Shown one piece after another: positions 27,019 through 37,933 of a stretch of DNA of 64,000 nt. The DNA is from Sipunculus nudus (lineage: Eukaryota > Annelida > Sipuncula > Golfingiida > Sipunculidae), in NCBI GenBank assembly GCA_026874595.1, contig CM049314.1, forward strand, positions 59,003,300 through 59,067,299, in the 5' to 3' direction. The translations under genes were made by a program, and so were the position numbers. Every line of letters begins with the position of its first letter. Position 1 is the stretch's first letter. The notes under the pieces were generated by a model. It was not told the origin of the DNA. It did not search any database and saw only the letters and a list, made by a program, of their open reading frames with translations.

Positions 27019-27225
27019 TTACTTATTCAAAGCACTCGATCGCCATGGCTCGGATGATGGCGTTCGGTAATCAGTGGAAGTGGAGGAAACCGGAGAACCC
27101 TGAGAAAACCATCGACCTTGGACGGGGCCCACTCTCATAGCAACTCCGGGGATCGAACTCGGGTCGCCAGCGTTTTTCCCTCGACTTTTCAGACCAATGT
27201 GGTAACCATCTCGCCTACATGTCAC
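27019..27225 (-). mobile_element. tRNA-derived SINE (antisense)
   Basis: Read on the - strand: a tRNA-like head 'gtaggcgagatggttaccac...' with a good pol III B box, 'gttcgatcc', at about 27149-27160; then 'gctatgagagtggg'; a central block 'ggttttctcagggttctccgg' ending 'tttcctcc'; and a 3' part 'gaccgaacgccatcatc(c)gagccatgg'. The central block resembles a SINE domain I recall as widespread in molluscs; the family name is not certain. It ends about 75 bp before a neuroligin exon. Confidence 0.8.
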
Positions 27226-27299
27226 TCCGTGCGATGGTCAATATGTTTTCCATGTATGGAAAAGTGCTGATATTATTCCATTTCTTCTTTTATTTGCAG

Positions 27300-27485
27300 G
27301 ATTTCTGACCACATGTAACAGCGGTGCACCAGGTAACCTTGCACTCCTCGACCTTGTTGCGGCCCTTCACTGGGTCAGAGGGAACATCGGGGCATTCGGA
27401 GGCGACCCTGACCTCGTGACCTTGATGGGTCAAGGTTACGGAGGAGCCCTTGTCAACCTTCTCCTAATATCGCCCATAACTAAAG
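27300..27485 (+). CDS. Neuroligin, internal exon (nucleophile-elbow region, catalytic Ser replaced)
   Basis: A 186-bp exon between the acceptor 'tcttttatttgcag' and the donor 'gttagt'; phase 1 at both ends. It encodes residues 52-112 of the visible protein. G-N-L-A-L-L-D-L followed by A-L-H-W-V-R-G-N-I-G-A-F-G-G-D-P is the conserved carboxylesterase/neuroligin helix-turn block. The nucleophile elbow, G-E-S-A-G in active cholinesterases, reads G-Q-G-Y-G here (residues 94-98), so the catalytic serine is glycine and no hydrolase activity is expected, as in known neuroligins. V-N-L-L follows as in the family. The intron after it sits just before the (G)-x-L-F-x-R-A-I block, which is where alternatively spliced insert B of vertebrate neuroligins lies. 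A 17-bp minisatellite and an antisense SINE end within 80-350 bp upstream. Confidence 0.97.
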
Positions 27486-30159
27486 GTTAGTTAATCAATG
27501 TCAACACGGACTCATCAACCTAAATATTCAAATGAATCAGACGTATAAGGCATGCTTCGACCCGTTTTTTTTTTGAAGATATGTAAAAGAAGTAAAGAAG
27601 TATTCATTTTACTGCAGATTATATGGAAAAAACGTGCATTTATCTTTAAGTGGCGAATGGCATGCCTAACATTAACATTTCCAAATTATATTTGTGTATG
27701 AACGTGCATGGATTTTGTAAAAAACATCATTATATTTTATAGAATGTAGGTATGATTTTGTCATATAATGTATGTAATTTTTTTTGCTGATAATACCAAT
27801 ATACGGTAACATTGTATGTCGACAGTATGTTTCGGTGTATTAGTCAGTAGTTTATGGATTGCCGAGCGTTGTAATAAATCTAGATTAGAGCCGAATAGAG
27901 TGAATGATGATATCATGCTTAACCTGCTTGTTTGTGTTTATGTTTGTGCAACAGCCCCGGGTGGTAATTATATATTCAAACATATTCATTGCTTCACCCC
28001 TTTGCTTGTTTCTTTCTTGTTATAATACATGTAGCTTTTTAAGGCAAATGCTAGTTGTCTGCCACAACTTTGGTGCGCATGCCTGGACGGAAGCATCAAT
28101 AGACTGATTACCTTTTCCGTAAGATAGAGAATCAGTCTATTTATGAGTTACTTTTGTATTGTGCACTTCTTTAACCCCACCTGGGCATCTAATTGTTTTT
28201 CTCTTATTTTCATTTGTTGCTTGACACTGAGTACATTCTGGACTTTCAGGTCGATTCCATTCTAGGAATGTTCTGAAAAATATCATTAAAACATAATTAA
28301 AGTTTGAAAGTACTAAAGCTTTACATATGTTGGACTCCATCTGCCGATCTTGCGCGTCTACCGATATCCCAGGCCCGTATTAGGATCCGATATTCACTTT
28401 AATGCGAAGATTTCAATGTTTATAATGAGAAGCTGTGTACAATGATTATTCTAAAATGAAATGAATTCAGTACTGCGAAGTCAGGCTGCGAGATTAAGGT
28501 ATTAATAACAAAATATTTTTATCAGTTTTAAGTCCAACCCCATCTGCAGATGGGCCTACGTTTTGCCGTGCAGTGCACCAGTAATTGGGCTGTACATCTG
28601 CAGATTGGTAGCCCAATATCCGATCCTTACATGAGCCAGACCCATCGGTAGAACTGCCAGATCAGTAGATGGGCTCCAACATCGATCTCCGCACAATGGA
28701 ATAAATTTGCTTTTCGAAGGTTCATTTTAAACTTTTGCGTATCCCAATGGAATCGGCCAAATGGTTCATCCACCTCCGAATTTCCGTGTTTGATCTTTGA
28801 TATCATCATATGTATAAACCTCCGTATAAGGAGGTACTAACATCCCTGTATAGCGAAAGTTGAGTATAAATACTTCACCCAAACAAAAGAATAATAAAGT
28901 TAAGGTCATTTTCTACACCTTAAGACTGACACGGTTCACTCTGTATTAGTCCCCTTCAAATTTAAAATCAACAAACCTTTAGTCATTTGCTGAGAATGGT
29001 TATTTTAGAAATGTAATATAATTGGCACAGGCAAATATCAGCCGTCCAGTTGGTACATGGTATTTGGTATTTTGAATGTTATTTTATATGATATGATGAT
29101 GTCAAAGGTTTTTGTATTGAATATTATATGTCTTTTTTATTTTTTAAATGTTCACTCTGTAACTAATATAACTATCCTACCTTCAGTGTTTCATGTGGCG
29201 CGTTAAGCGTCCGCAAATCCCTGGATAACATTTGAAGAAAGATACTTCGTAATCACATTCCCTCTGAAGGCCGGTTCATGCACCTAAATGGTTTTCTACG
29301 TCACGGATATTTTACGTCATCCTACAACTATTCTGATATTCAGCAAAATGTATTCCGATCAGACATTCTGTGAATTAGTATTAACAGTTACCAGTGGACG
29401 ATTACTGTAAATTATTAAATATAAACAAGATATCTAACAAAGCAACTAAAACCTCTCCGTAACAGTATTGAATCGACAAAAAATATTGGATGCAGATTGC
29501 ATATTACTTGGTGAATATTGTAGGATCCCCTACACTGGTTCCCAGAGAGTCCACTACGGCTAACAAAGCCCCAGCATTATCAAATAAAATAGGTTAATAG
29601 GCTAGTAAAAAAAGTATTTGATGGTATTACAGGGCACTAAATGTAATTGGGACCCGTCTGTTCAAATCGTTTTAGTTTATGTTTGGTATTAGATAGATAA
29701 ATGACTTAATCATTGGTGAAAAGTTGTGCAAGAACATCGTGACCTATTTTATCTGTTGCAGATCTGCTTACACTTAAGCTTTCGACAGACAGCTTTTATG
29801 ATCTAGTATCATCCATTTCAATCATACCTTATATCCATATATCAGTTCATTGAGGCATTAATCCGCAAGCTCCAGTACTGGATAAGTATTGGAAATGACA
29901 TTTCAGACGTATACAAAGTCCTGATTTATCACATTTCTTTATTTTTATTATGTTCTATATAAAAGTCGACAGCTCAATCAATTCAAACTATTTTATTCTC
30001 TGGGGTTGCTACCATAAGGAAATTTGATATTGTTTACAAATAGAGTACCAGGGTACTTCTAAACAAACATACATACAGTTCAGTGTATCAGGTTAAACAG
30101 TGTACCCGTTGCAAGGTAACTCTTTAAATATACCGTTAGGTGAAACGCACACGGTCGTA

Positions 30160-30205
30160 CTATTACTACTACTACTACTAATATTAATAATTATTATTAT
30201 CATTT
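30160..30205. repeat. TAC/ATT trinucleotide microsatellite
   Basis: 'ttactactactactactaata' grading into 'attattatta'. Simple sequence. Confidence 0.8.
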
Positions 30206-32076
30206 ATATCCCCCAGAATCTGACCCGCAGCGCAACGATACATATGAACTCATACCCACATATAGAGTACTATTTCTTGGAAAACAATTTCCCGAAAACC
30301 TACTCTCCCTGTACCTCTCCCCAAGGGTCACCTTCTGTCTTACTTTCTCCAGCTTATTTACCCTTTGTAATTCACTTAATAAAGAAACATATTAATAACC
30401 AAAAGCCTCTCAAAAGAGATATGTTTTTAAAAATGGTTTTTAATATGTAATGGGCGGGGATAGTCTTAGTGTAGTAGGTAGGGAAACCCAGACCTTCGGG
30501 GTTACTAAACTAAAGGAGCATTCACCGACTATCATGTATCACGTTGGTTTCCTTTTAAGAAGATGTTCGTCAGCCGAACAAAGCATACACTAAGGCCGAT
30601 AGGTTATTTCTTTTTTGGACAAGTATTATCTCAGTTAGCTATCGAAATTACCGTAGGCAAAAACAGCTATTTTGTGTAATTGTGAGCGGTACTAGACAGG
30701 AAGCCAATGGAGCTGTTTGAACAGTGGCGTGACATGGTCGAGTGAAGGTGGTGCGGAGTTGCATTGTGCAAATATGCAAATCCCTTTATATATACAACTG
30801 AGTGAACTGACATCTTAGTTCATGAAATTTGTCCAAGTATTGTGACATATTCTTCATAATATGAACTTTTACCATTAATTTGCTCCTAATGTTTATAACG
30901 TTTCTTGTTTACAGCATATAGTCATTGTTTCTCTCATTTGATTCTTTATTTGAAGTTTTATGTCTATTGTGAGAAAAAGTCAAAATGGAAAATTTTGTTA
31001 AGTTAAAGGCAGTAATTATTCTTTTATTTTAATTTTGTATAGATCACGGATGCAAATATTAAAAGATAAAAAAGGCATAAGATTAATAAAATGATAAAAT
31101 AGTAAGAATCATATGCGATCAGAAATAATTTTACTCGAACCTACACCGAACGATGCAATGATGAATTTTCCAGTCTCCTAGAATCTCGGAAGTTTAATGG
31201 GCATAGCAGGCCTGGATATTTTTACCAAAAATCCTTGGAACGTCTGTGAGAGATATAATCTGCTGAGGCAGGTGGAGACCAGGATATTTATTATTTTCGG
31301 AAACCTATGCGGGACGTATAACATAGGCATTAAGTGGTAGGACATAAACCCCCAAACCAGATCAGAATATGTAATATATTAAATGGACGAGGATGCCATA
31401 TTGACAACGAAGCCTGGTTTATACTGTCTGTTTCAGGCGCCAAGACCTTAGCAATATAGATCAAACCCGAGGTAACTGGGTCCCTCGGTCTACCTAATGG
31501 TATAAACTTTACACCGAATTAATTGTTATATGTTGTACTAATGGATTGTCCATGCTAACATGTGGGGATATGCAATGGATAGAAGGTAGACCCCAAGCTA
31601 TGGATGATAATATATTTAAATGGAGGCAGGAAATTGATGAAAATGAACGGCTTATTCCTGGAGGGAAACTGATTGTCCTCCCACGTTTGTCAAAAGCGAC
31701 CATGCCATCGTTGACGATCGCACATGACCTGAAAGGATTCCGTGCAAACTTGATCTGAAAGAGACTGATTTGCCTTTTGTAAAACTGTTTGCAAAATTAG
31801 TTCCTTCTTGTCATGAAGCTGTAGCTGATTATACACGAGATACTTTAACAAATAGGTTTGTCTGTAAAATATCAAATTGTCGCCGTCAGCGTCTAAGAGT
31901 ACTTTGACTTCACTCAAAATTAGTTGTAAATTTTTCACCTAAAAGTGAGGATATCTATTACTTAAAACTAAGATATTTAATTTAATTATTGCTAAAACCT
32001 TACATGATATAGGAACATAAAAGACAGTGACAAGTAACATACACCATGTGTAAAATATTAATAATGAATCATAATA

Positions 32077-32253
32077 CAGTGGAACTCACCTTGCGGGCAC
32101 CTCTGTTGTAAGGGCACCTCCTAATTACGGTCACTTACGGGCAGTCCGTAGAAAAATATGTCCCGAAATCTATAACCTCTCTACTAAGGGCACCTCTCTG
32201 TTGCGATCAAAATGTCCGGTCCCGTCAGTGTCCTTAATTCAAAGGTTCTACTA
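32077..32253. mobile_element. pogo/Tigger-like MITE with TA target duplication
   Basis: The left end CAGTGGAACTCACCTT and the right end (complement TAGTAGAACCTTTGAATT) form an imperfect inverted pair, each flanked by TA. The interior has repeated 'gggcacctct' motifs near both ends. Length 177 bp, no coding frame. CAGTNGAACCT-type ends with TA targets are typical of Tc1/mariner pogo-Tigger elements. Confidence 0.7.
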
Positions 32254-33628
32254 TACTTCTATTTAAAGGAAGGGAGACACAGCAAGAAGTGAATAATAAT
32301 AAATGCAACTCTCTGTGTACACCGACAGTCTTTTATCAATGTCTTCTTCGCCGTTTTAGTTCCACTCTTTGCTTTGTGGCAAACCATTGCATAAACATGC
32401 ACTCTGTTCTTGGAATGGTTATTTGGAGTGCACCTCGATATAAACATCCCTATATACCCCTCCAGTTATATTTTTAATATACCTTACGTGGTGAAAGGGT
32501 TTGAACGATTAACCTAATGTTAAAGATAATATTTTTTTTCGGACTGAGTATCTTTACTTTGTAGACTTCTTTTTATTCATCATTTTCAACTCAAATGTAA
32601 AAAAATTCTTTATCATTTACATCATGAATCGTATACCAGGTCCATCCCCGGAAAAGAAGTAGTTTCAGCAATATTCTTTCAACAATCAAATCGTCTAGAA
32701 TGATAGCAGCTTTTCCTCTTGTATGACTCATACCAAGTTACGTATTTTGAATAATTTAACGTTCATCTTCCAAAGGAACTGAGCTCTCTTTGTAAAACAG
32801 GGATTTCTTTGGCACTGTTCTGTATTTCATAATGGCTGTTAATCATTTAACAGAAAAATATCAAAGTTAACATTTAATCATCAGATATTTTTATCACAAT
32901 CTATCACGACGGGGGCTTAAGCAAGAGGTGGTTAATTCTTTGAAGTTCAGTGTTCAAAGACCGCCATGAAAACATTTATTGCTCATATCTGTTAGCTAAA
33001 TGTTCAGTTATATAAAGCGGGAGTGTATTTTAGCTACCTCCTCATGTAAAGTACGCATAATTCCCGTAATACCGAGAATTACCAGCTGAAACATCAAGGA
33101 GTCATTTAGTTATGGAATAACTTTGGTATCTTTGAATTTTCAAATGCCTTCAAGCAATTTTTACTGTTAACTTTAATCAAACAAATATGACATGCCTGGT
33201 TTGAGATTTATTCCTTTTTGGCCTGGCATTAATATTATAGTAATGATATTCTCAAATTGGTGAATAAAATCCCAATCCTATACACCAGACACGATGCCCT
33301 ATCTATTTATTACGAGGCAAGATCGGTGACTATCGGGCATTTGATCACGAATGATGTTTGCGGGGACAGCTGCGAGCAGTGTGTCGTACCTTTGATGTTG
33401 CGTAATCTTCAGATTCATAGGATTTATAGATGTTTTCTAATCAATAAAAATCTTTAAATAAATAGCCCAAATGTCATCATGTGTACACTGTAAAATTTAA
33501 CCGAAAGAATAGACGAACCAACTGTAATTATAAGCACATATAGGCATGAACTCATACAAAAAAAATGAATTTTATAATTCCTCAACAAAGTGGACAAAAT
33601 ATGTTGATGACTGTTTTCTATTTTTCAG

Positions 33629-34430
33629 GAAAGAACTTGTTTAAACGTGCTATCATCCAAAGTGCTTCGGCATTGAGCTCATGGGCGGTGACAAAGGATC
33701 CTCTTGGCTACACGAAAGAACTGGCAGAAAAAGTGAACTGTACCCAGCCCTTATCTCAAACAGACAGTTTACTACACTGTCTGAAGTCCAAGTCTGCCAA
33801 GGAACTGGTCAATGTTAAATTAAAATGGCTGAAATATTTCCCAACTTTTGGACCATATGTAGATAAAAGGAGCATTCTTACGAAAGATGTCGAACTACTT
33901 ACGGAAAAACCCGAATCGGTATTCGGAGAAACCGATGTTTTGTTTGGTGTCATGAAAAATGAAGGCTTCCTGCATTTTACTCAAGACCAAGTGAATGATG
34001 GGATTGACCAATATGAACGTAATAAAATAGTCAGGACTTACATCAGGAATTTATACGACTATCATCGTCAGAAAATCTTTGACATACTGTTGCATCAATA
34101 TAGTGACCACGAGAAGCCATCGGAACCGAAGGTGATTCGTGAAAGTTTAATGGATATGATTGGAGACGGTCAAATCGTGGCACCCATGGTGAAAATGCTT
34201 CGTTACCATGCGAACCACCCGGCCAACACATATTTTTACAGTTTTAACTACCCAACTAGAACTGAGGCCTACCCACGCTGGGCTGGCGGTGTCCATGGAG
34301 ATGACCTAATTTATGTATTTGGGGCACCGCTGACCAATGGGATTGACCCATTTCCGCCAGTGTTTAACAAAATTGAGAAAATGCTGAGTGAATCAATAAT
34401 GACATACTGGACAAATTTCGCCAAGTCAGG
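33629..34430 (+). CDS. Neuroligin, large exon (C-terminal half of the esterase-like domain)
   Basis: An 802-bp exon after 'ttttctatttttcag', ending before 'gtaagt' in phase 2. It encodes residues 114-379. It opens with L-F-K-R-A-I-I-Q-S and A-L-S-S-W-A-V, a hallmark of neuroligins. Two cysteines (residues 150 and 163) occupy the place of the conserved disulfide pair, and the first lies in an N-C-T glycosylation sequon at 149. Other family blocks are F-G-P-Y-V-D, F-G-V-M-K-N-E-G, Q-I-V-A-P, T-Y-F-Y-S-F, V-H-G-D-D-L-I-Y-V-F-G-A-P-L and M-T-Y-W-T-N-F-A-K-S-G. Glu224 in the N-E-G block and His335 in V-H-G-D-D align by motif with the acidic and histidine triad members of cholinesterases and are kept although the serine is lost. 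The frame is open back to 33565, but the acceptor at 33627-33628 and the fit to the family place the true start at 33629. Confidence 0.98.
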
Positions 34431-36425
34431 GTAAGTCACCTATTTAATGTAAAAAAACGTAACACACTGGAGTTTTATTTATACAGTAGAGGGTCGCTAT
34501 AAAAAAAATGTAGGAGGACAGGGTTTTTGTTCGGATAAATGATCGTTCGGATAAATGATCGTTCGGATAAATTATTGTTCGCCGGATTCACCATAATTGT
34601 AACCGGTGTAGCTGACAGACACGGAATAATTCATCTGGTTCATAGTAAACCTTGGCATCAACCGTCGTTTTCATTCAATGTGTTCATAGGATTATGTTAA
34701 ATAAAATGGAATTATTACTTATGGGCCTAGAATACTGATCTACATTATTATCTCTGTTAATCTCTGAATCTTTGTTTTCAAATAGACGAAAGATTCCCTT
34801 TATCAACGATTGTCTGAAGACTGTTTTTATGATCTCCCGTATAAACTATTTTGTTTATATAATCATTTTGTTACAAGAAAGTAAATAATAGGTATGTTTT
34901 TGCTGCAGTGCTTTGGAGAATAAGTAAATAAAGTCCCCAGTATATAGTAAGAAGAGTGTTACAACAAACCCTAAAAATGTATCCAAACCACATGAATAAA
35001 ATCTGAAAACATTGATTGTTATAACGATTTTTAAAATTCGCCAATAGACTATAATATCGGGGACTGAAATTATATTTGCGAAAGCAGGACTGCAGTTTAT
35101 TGAATAATACGGACAATACTTTCCTGAAGTAGACAACCTAATCAAATCTGCTGCGAAGAGCTCTCTCACAAAATACTCGACAGCGGTGGCAAAATCCCAT
35201 CATGGGATTGAATAGAAATATCCATAGAGAGAATCTGATTTAGAAACAAAATAATAGAAGGACCTAGCTTGCAAAACTGCAAACCCATAAAATTCCTGTC
35301 CGGCGATTTATTTTAAAGACGTCAATAAACTCAAAGGATTTGTCTCTTAGCTTGTCCCTGCTGCTTATAAATCAGGTGATGACGAAAAACTAGATAACTA
35401 TTGATTTAGTGTTATTGTTCCCTAACAAAATACAACCAGCGTTTTAGGGTTTGGATGATATAACATTATCCAGAGTTCAACTTTAGGCTAAAACAAGTTT
35501 TTCTTAACTTAGAACTTGGTTATGCTTGGTAGAAAACCAATACATGACCATCTGCTGGAGATTTATTCTATATACCTCCAATAACACTGGATTCTATGAG
35601 ATGCGGTCTCTCCGACATTTCGTGAAATTCATACGTGATCAAACATGATTATTCACCGGGGAAATGCTGTACACCGACTGACTTTGAAGGATTATTTGAC
35701 AAAAAAACTCTGCATCGTAAATTTTAGAAACCAGAACAATGAAACAGAATCATATATGCATCATGTGGTAAAACGCTTTCGGGGAGGACATACTTAACAT
35801 TAATGGCTCACCCAGCCAGGCCTTAGACTAGGTAAATTCTAATCAACTTGAACAAAATATATAACAGCTTAAATTAAATGAAATATAAATGATATTCAAT
35901 TATAATACCGTAAAAGGGCGTTTAGCATAGAGCATGAACTACTGTCATGCTCACATGACGCACATAGAAGCGATATACATTACATTGATTATAATTTTGT
36001 TCATTAAATGAAAACCACATGCCATAAAGGCATTCAACAGGTGTTACATGACGGATGTCGTGCGACATTCGTGCCATCTGGTGAACACATCGGATACTAA
36101 ATAATTCTGACTGCTACTCTGTCTCCCAGATTTCTCATACGTTTTACCATTTTTAAATTGACTTCAGCTTCTAATATTAAAAAGTTCAAAACATATTTTT
36201 TAAGAAATTTCTTAAATAAAAAAATAGCAAGAATAAAATTCAAACAAATTCCATTCTCATGTGAACTCGTACGTACAATCATCGTTGTTTCAGCTTAAAT
36301 TGCTTTTGTCATGAAATAGACCTTATTCTTAAACATTTTTATATAAAAACCAGAAAATTAAGGTATATAGGACAGAAATAGTCTCAAGTAGTCTGAATTA
36401 CAGAAACTTACTTATTTCTTTTTTC

Positions 36426-36690
36426 GTGGTGAGTAATGGTTCATGCGCTGGACTTGTGACCGCAAGGTACGCGTCCCGATCTGACCACCGTCTGCACTAA
36501 GTCTCCTAGCCAAAGTCTTCACCACAAGTGTGTGCTCTCTCGACCAAGGGTTGTATGCTTCCCAGGGAGTCGAGAAAAGTTATACGAATAAACAGGCCCG
36601 AAAGATCAGAAAGGCAAAGTGTATAGTCGGATGAGACTGACATCGTCGGTGATATCAGACTATAAACCCTGACTTTTTTTTTTATCTTTT
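36426..36690 (+). mobile_element. tRNA-derived SINE, second type
   Basis: 'gtggtgagtaatggttcatgcgctggacttgtgaccgcaaggt' resembles a tRNA D-arm and anticodon region (A box at about 36433-36450). The B box is degraded ('acgcgtcccgatctgacc'). A body with 'cgaccaagggttgta' and 'gagtcgagaaaagttatacg' follows. The 3' limit is approximate. Not a functional tRNA. Confidence 0.6.
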
Positions 36691-36900
36691 TGTCGCACAA
36701 TATGGTGTAGGTCAGTGTGAATTATTAATATTATTGTCAGATAAATATTATTATCGGAAAACCTCCAAGTTATATCCTTTTTATCCATATATACAAAAAG
36801 GGCGGGTACGTAATATAGAAGAATTTAAAATACACATTACAGTCTTTTCTCTTTTTTTTTTAGTTTCTGTAATACACATAACAGTCTCTTCCTTGTTTTT

Positions 36901-37309
36901 TGTCCCCCGCTTCCGCGAAACGGGAGACATTGATTTGGGTTTGTCTGTGTCTGTTTGTCCCCCTGTCTGTCCGTCCGTCAGGTTTTCGTTTCCGTGCGAT
37001 AACTTTCCTAAATAGTATCTAATGTTATTCAAATTTAGTTCAGTCATTGCTCTCATACATACCTGGGTTAGGGTTGGCTTTGGAGTGGCTGTCTGAAAAA
37101 AAAAATTATTATCACCAGCTCCTAAACAAACACAAATCCTTTTCTTCCGATTAACACCAAAAATTTAGACATGTGGAGACATCTATGTGGGACAATGGAA
37201 ACTAAAGCACAGCCACTATGTCATGGGGAAACATCTGTGGTGGGGAAATGAAAACTAAAACATATTATGAAGGTAAAAGGGATACAACACGAGGCGGAAG
37301 CAGAGGACA
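36901..37309. mobile_element. 409-bp TIR element with hairpin-like ends
   Basis: 'tgtcccccgcttccgc' at 36901-36916 pairs with 'gcggaagcagaggaca' at 37294-37309 (14 of 16). The left end continues into 'gcgaaacgggagacattg' and a CTGTCYGTCCGTC-rich tract, a layout I associate with abundant bivalve repeats. No coding frame, no clear target duplication. It sits 118 bp before a neuroligin exon. Confidence 0.7.
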
Positions 37310-37427
37310 TAAATTCCACAAATTTGCTTGTTTGAGTTTAAGTTCAGAATTTGGATTTATATGTAAGCGTTAGTTAGATATTTGGGTCGTTTTCCGAGAT
37401 AAGTTATCATTTTGTTCTCTTTCACAG

Positions 37428-37534
37428 AGATCCTAACCAGCCGGTACCACAAACTAACACGAGGTATAAGAACCGCTTTGCAGACATCAAATGGCCGAAG
37501 TACAACAATAGAGAGCAAGAGTACTTATATATAG
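37428..37534 (+). CDS. Neuroligin, small exon (end of the esterase-like domain)
   Basis: A 107-bp exon after 'gttctctttcacag', ending before 'gtatgt' in phase 1. It encodes residues 381-415. The join from the previous exon restores Gly and reads F-A-K-S-G-D-P-N-Q-P-V-P, one of the most conserved neuroligin and cholinesterase-like blocks. It continues to W-P-K-Y and E-Y-L-Y-I, the last strand of the fold. A second AG two bases downstream in the acceptor region would break the G-D-P frame, so 37428 is the supported first base. A 409-bp inverted-repeat element ends 118 bp upstream. Confidence 0.97.
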
Positions 37535-37933
37535 GTATGTATAAGGGATCCAGGAAATATATACCAAGCACGTAGAATACAGTAAAGTCCCGGTAATCCG
37601 ACCGACCAAAAGACAACTAACAAGGTGGTCATTTAACCTTTTTTTAGAGTTTATATTCTGCGACGACGAGAGAAGCTGTTTTGACGACGCAATCGTGTTA
37701 ATATAATGTCCAATGGGTGGGTTCTCCTATGATTAGCAAATGTGACTTTATTAGGTTATGAAATTCTCTAGACGCATTCATTTAAGCATGCATTTGTGTG
37801 TAAAACCAGCATCGATTCCGCTAAACTGAATGTGTTAACCATTTCATGTACGCATTGTATATTTACCGATGGTTTTGTTGTAAATGTTAAATGCCGAAGC
37901 TTATTGCTTATAATTTCTGTGTATTTTATGCAG
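37535..37933 (+). other. Neuroligin intron, 399 bp, phase 1
   Basis: Short GT-AG intron. The sequence from about 37582 ('cagtaaagtcccggtaatcc' and following) looks like one end of a pogo/Tigger-type element; no matching other end is visible within the intron. Confidence 0.8.

Larger units (their letters stand above)
1917..27299 (+). other. Neuroligin intron, 25.4 kb, phase 1
   Basis: GT-AG intron between the oxyanion-hole exon and the nucleophile-elbow exon. It holds most of the mobile DNA of the first half of the window, listed separately. The stretches 2,400-6,850, 7,130-8,590, 9,430-11,430, 12,250-15,320, 15,650-17,640, 18,590-21,600 and 23,540-26,500 show no protein similarity that I recognise, apart from simple repeats listed below. 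The frames there are short or arise from (TA)n. Confidence 0.9.
27486..33628 (+). other. Neuroligin intron, 6.1 kb, phase 1, at the splice-site-B position
   Basis: GT-AG intron. Its position matches the place where vertebrate neuroligins carry alternatively spliced insert B. Contents seen: a 16-bp perfect palindrome at 28538-28553, a short hairpin at about 28097-28143, a trinucleotide run at 30160-30200 and a pogo/Tigger-like MITE at 32077-32253. I could not identify a small cassette exon by eye. Confidence 0.85.
34431..37427 (+). other. Neuroligin intron, 3.0 kb, phase 2
   Basis: GT-AG intron. It holds a degenerate tandem around 34535-34585 ('gttcggataaatgatc' about three times), directly after 'cagtagagggtcgctataa', which resembles one end of a Tigger-type element with no partner end seen. 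It also holds a tRNA-derived SINE (36426-36690) and a 409-bp TIR element (36901-37309). Between 34,700 and 36,400 I see nothing recognisable. Confidence 0.85.

Noticed and set aside
27140-27225. Functional tRNA gene
   Set aside because: It has a B box but an incomplete cloverleaf and is continuous with a SINE body; the same holds for 36426-36500.
31509-31938. Overlapping frames on both strands suggesting a small gene in the 6.1-kb intron
   Set aside because: Neither strand shows a recognisable block, and stops appear soon in every frame.
37426-37429. Alternative acceptor AG two bases downstream for the small neuroligin exon
   Set aside because: It would break the conserved S-G-D-P-N-Q join and the downstream frame.
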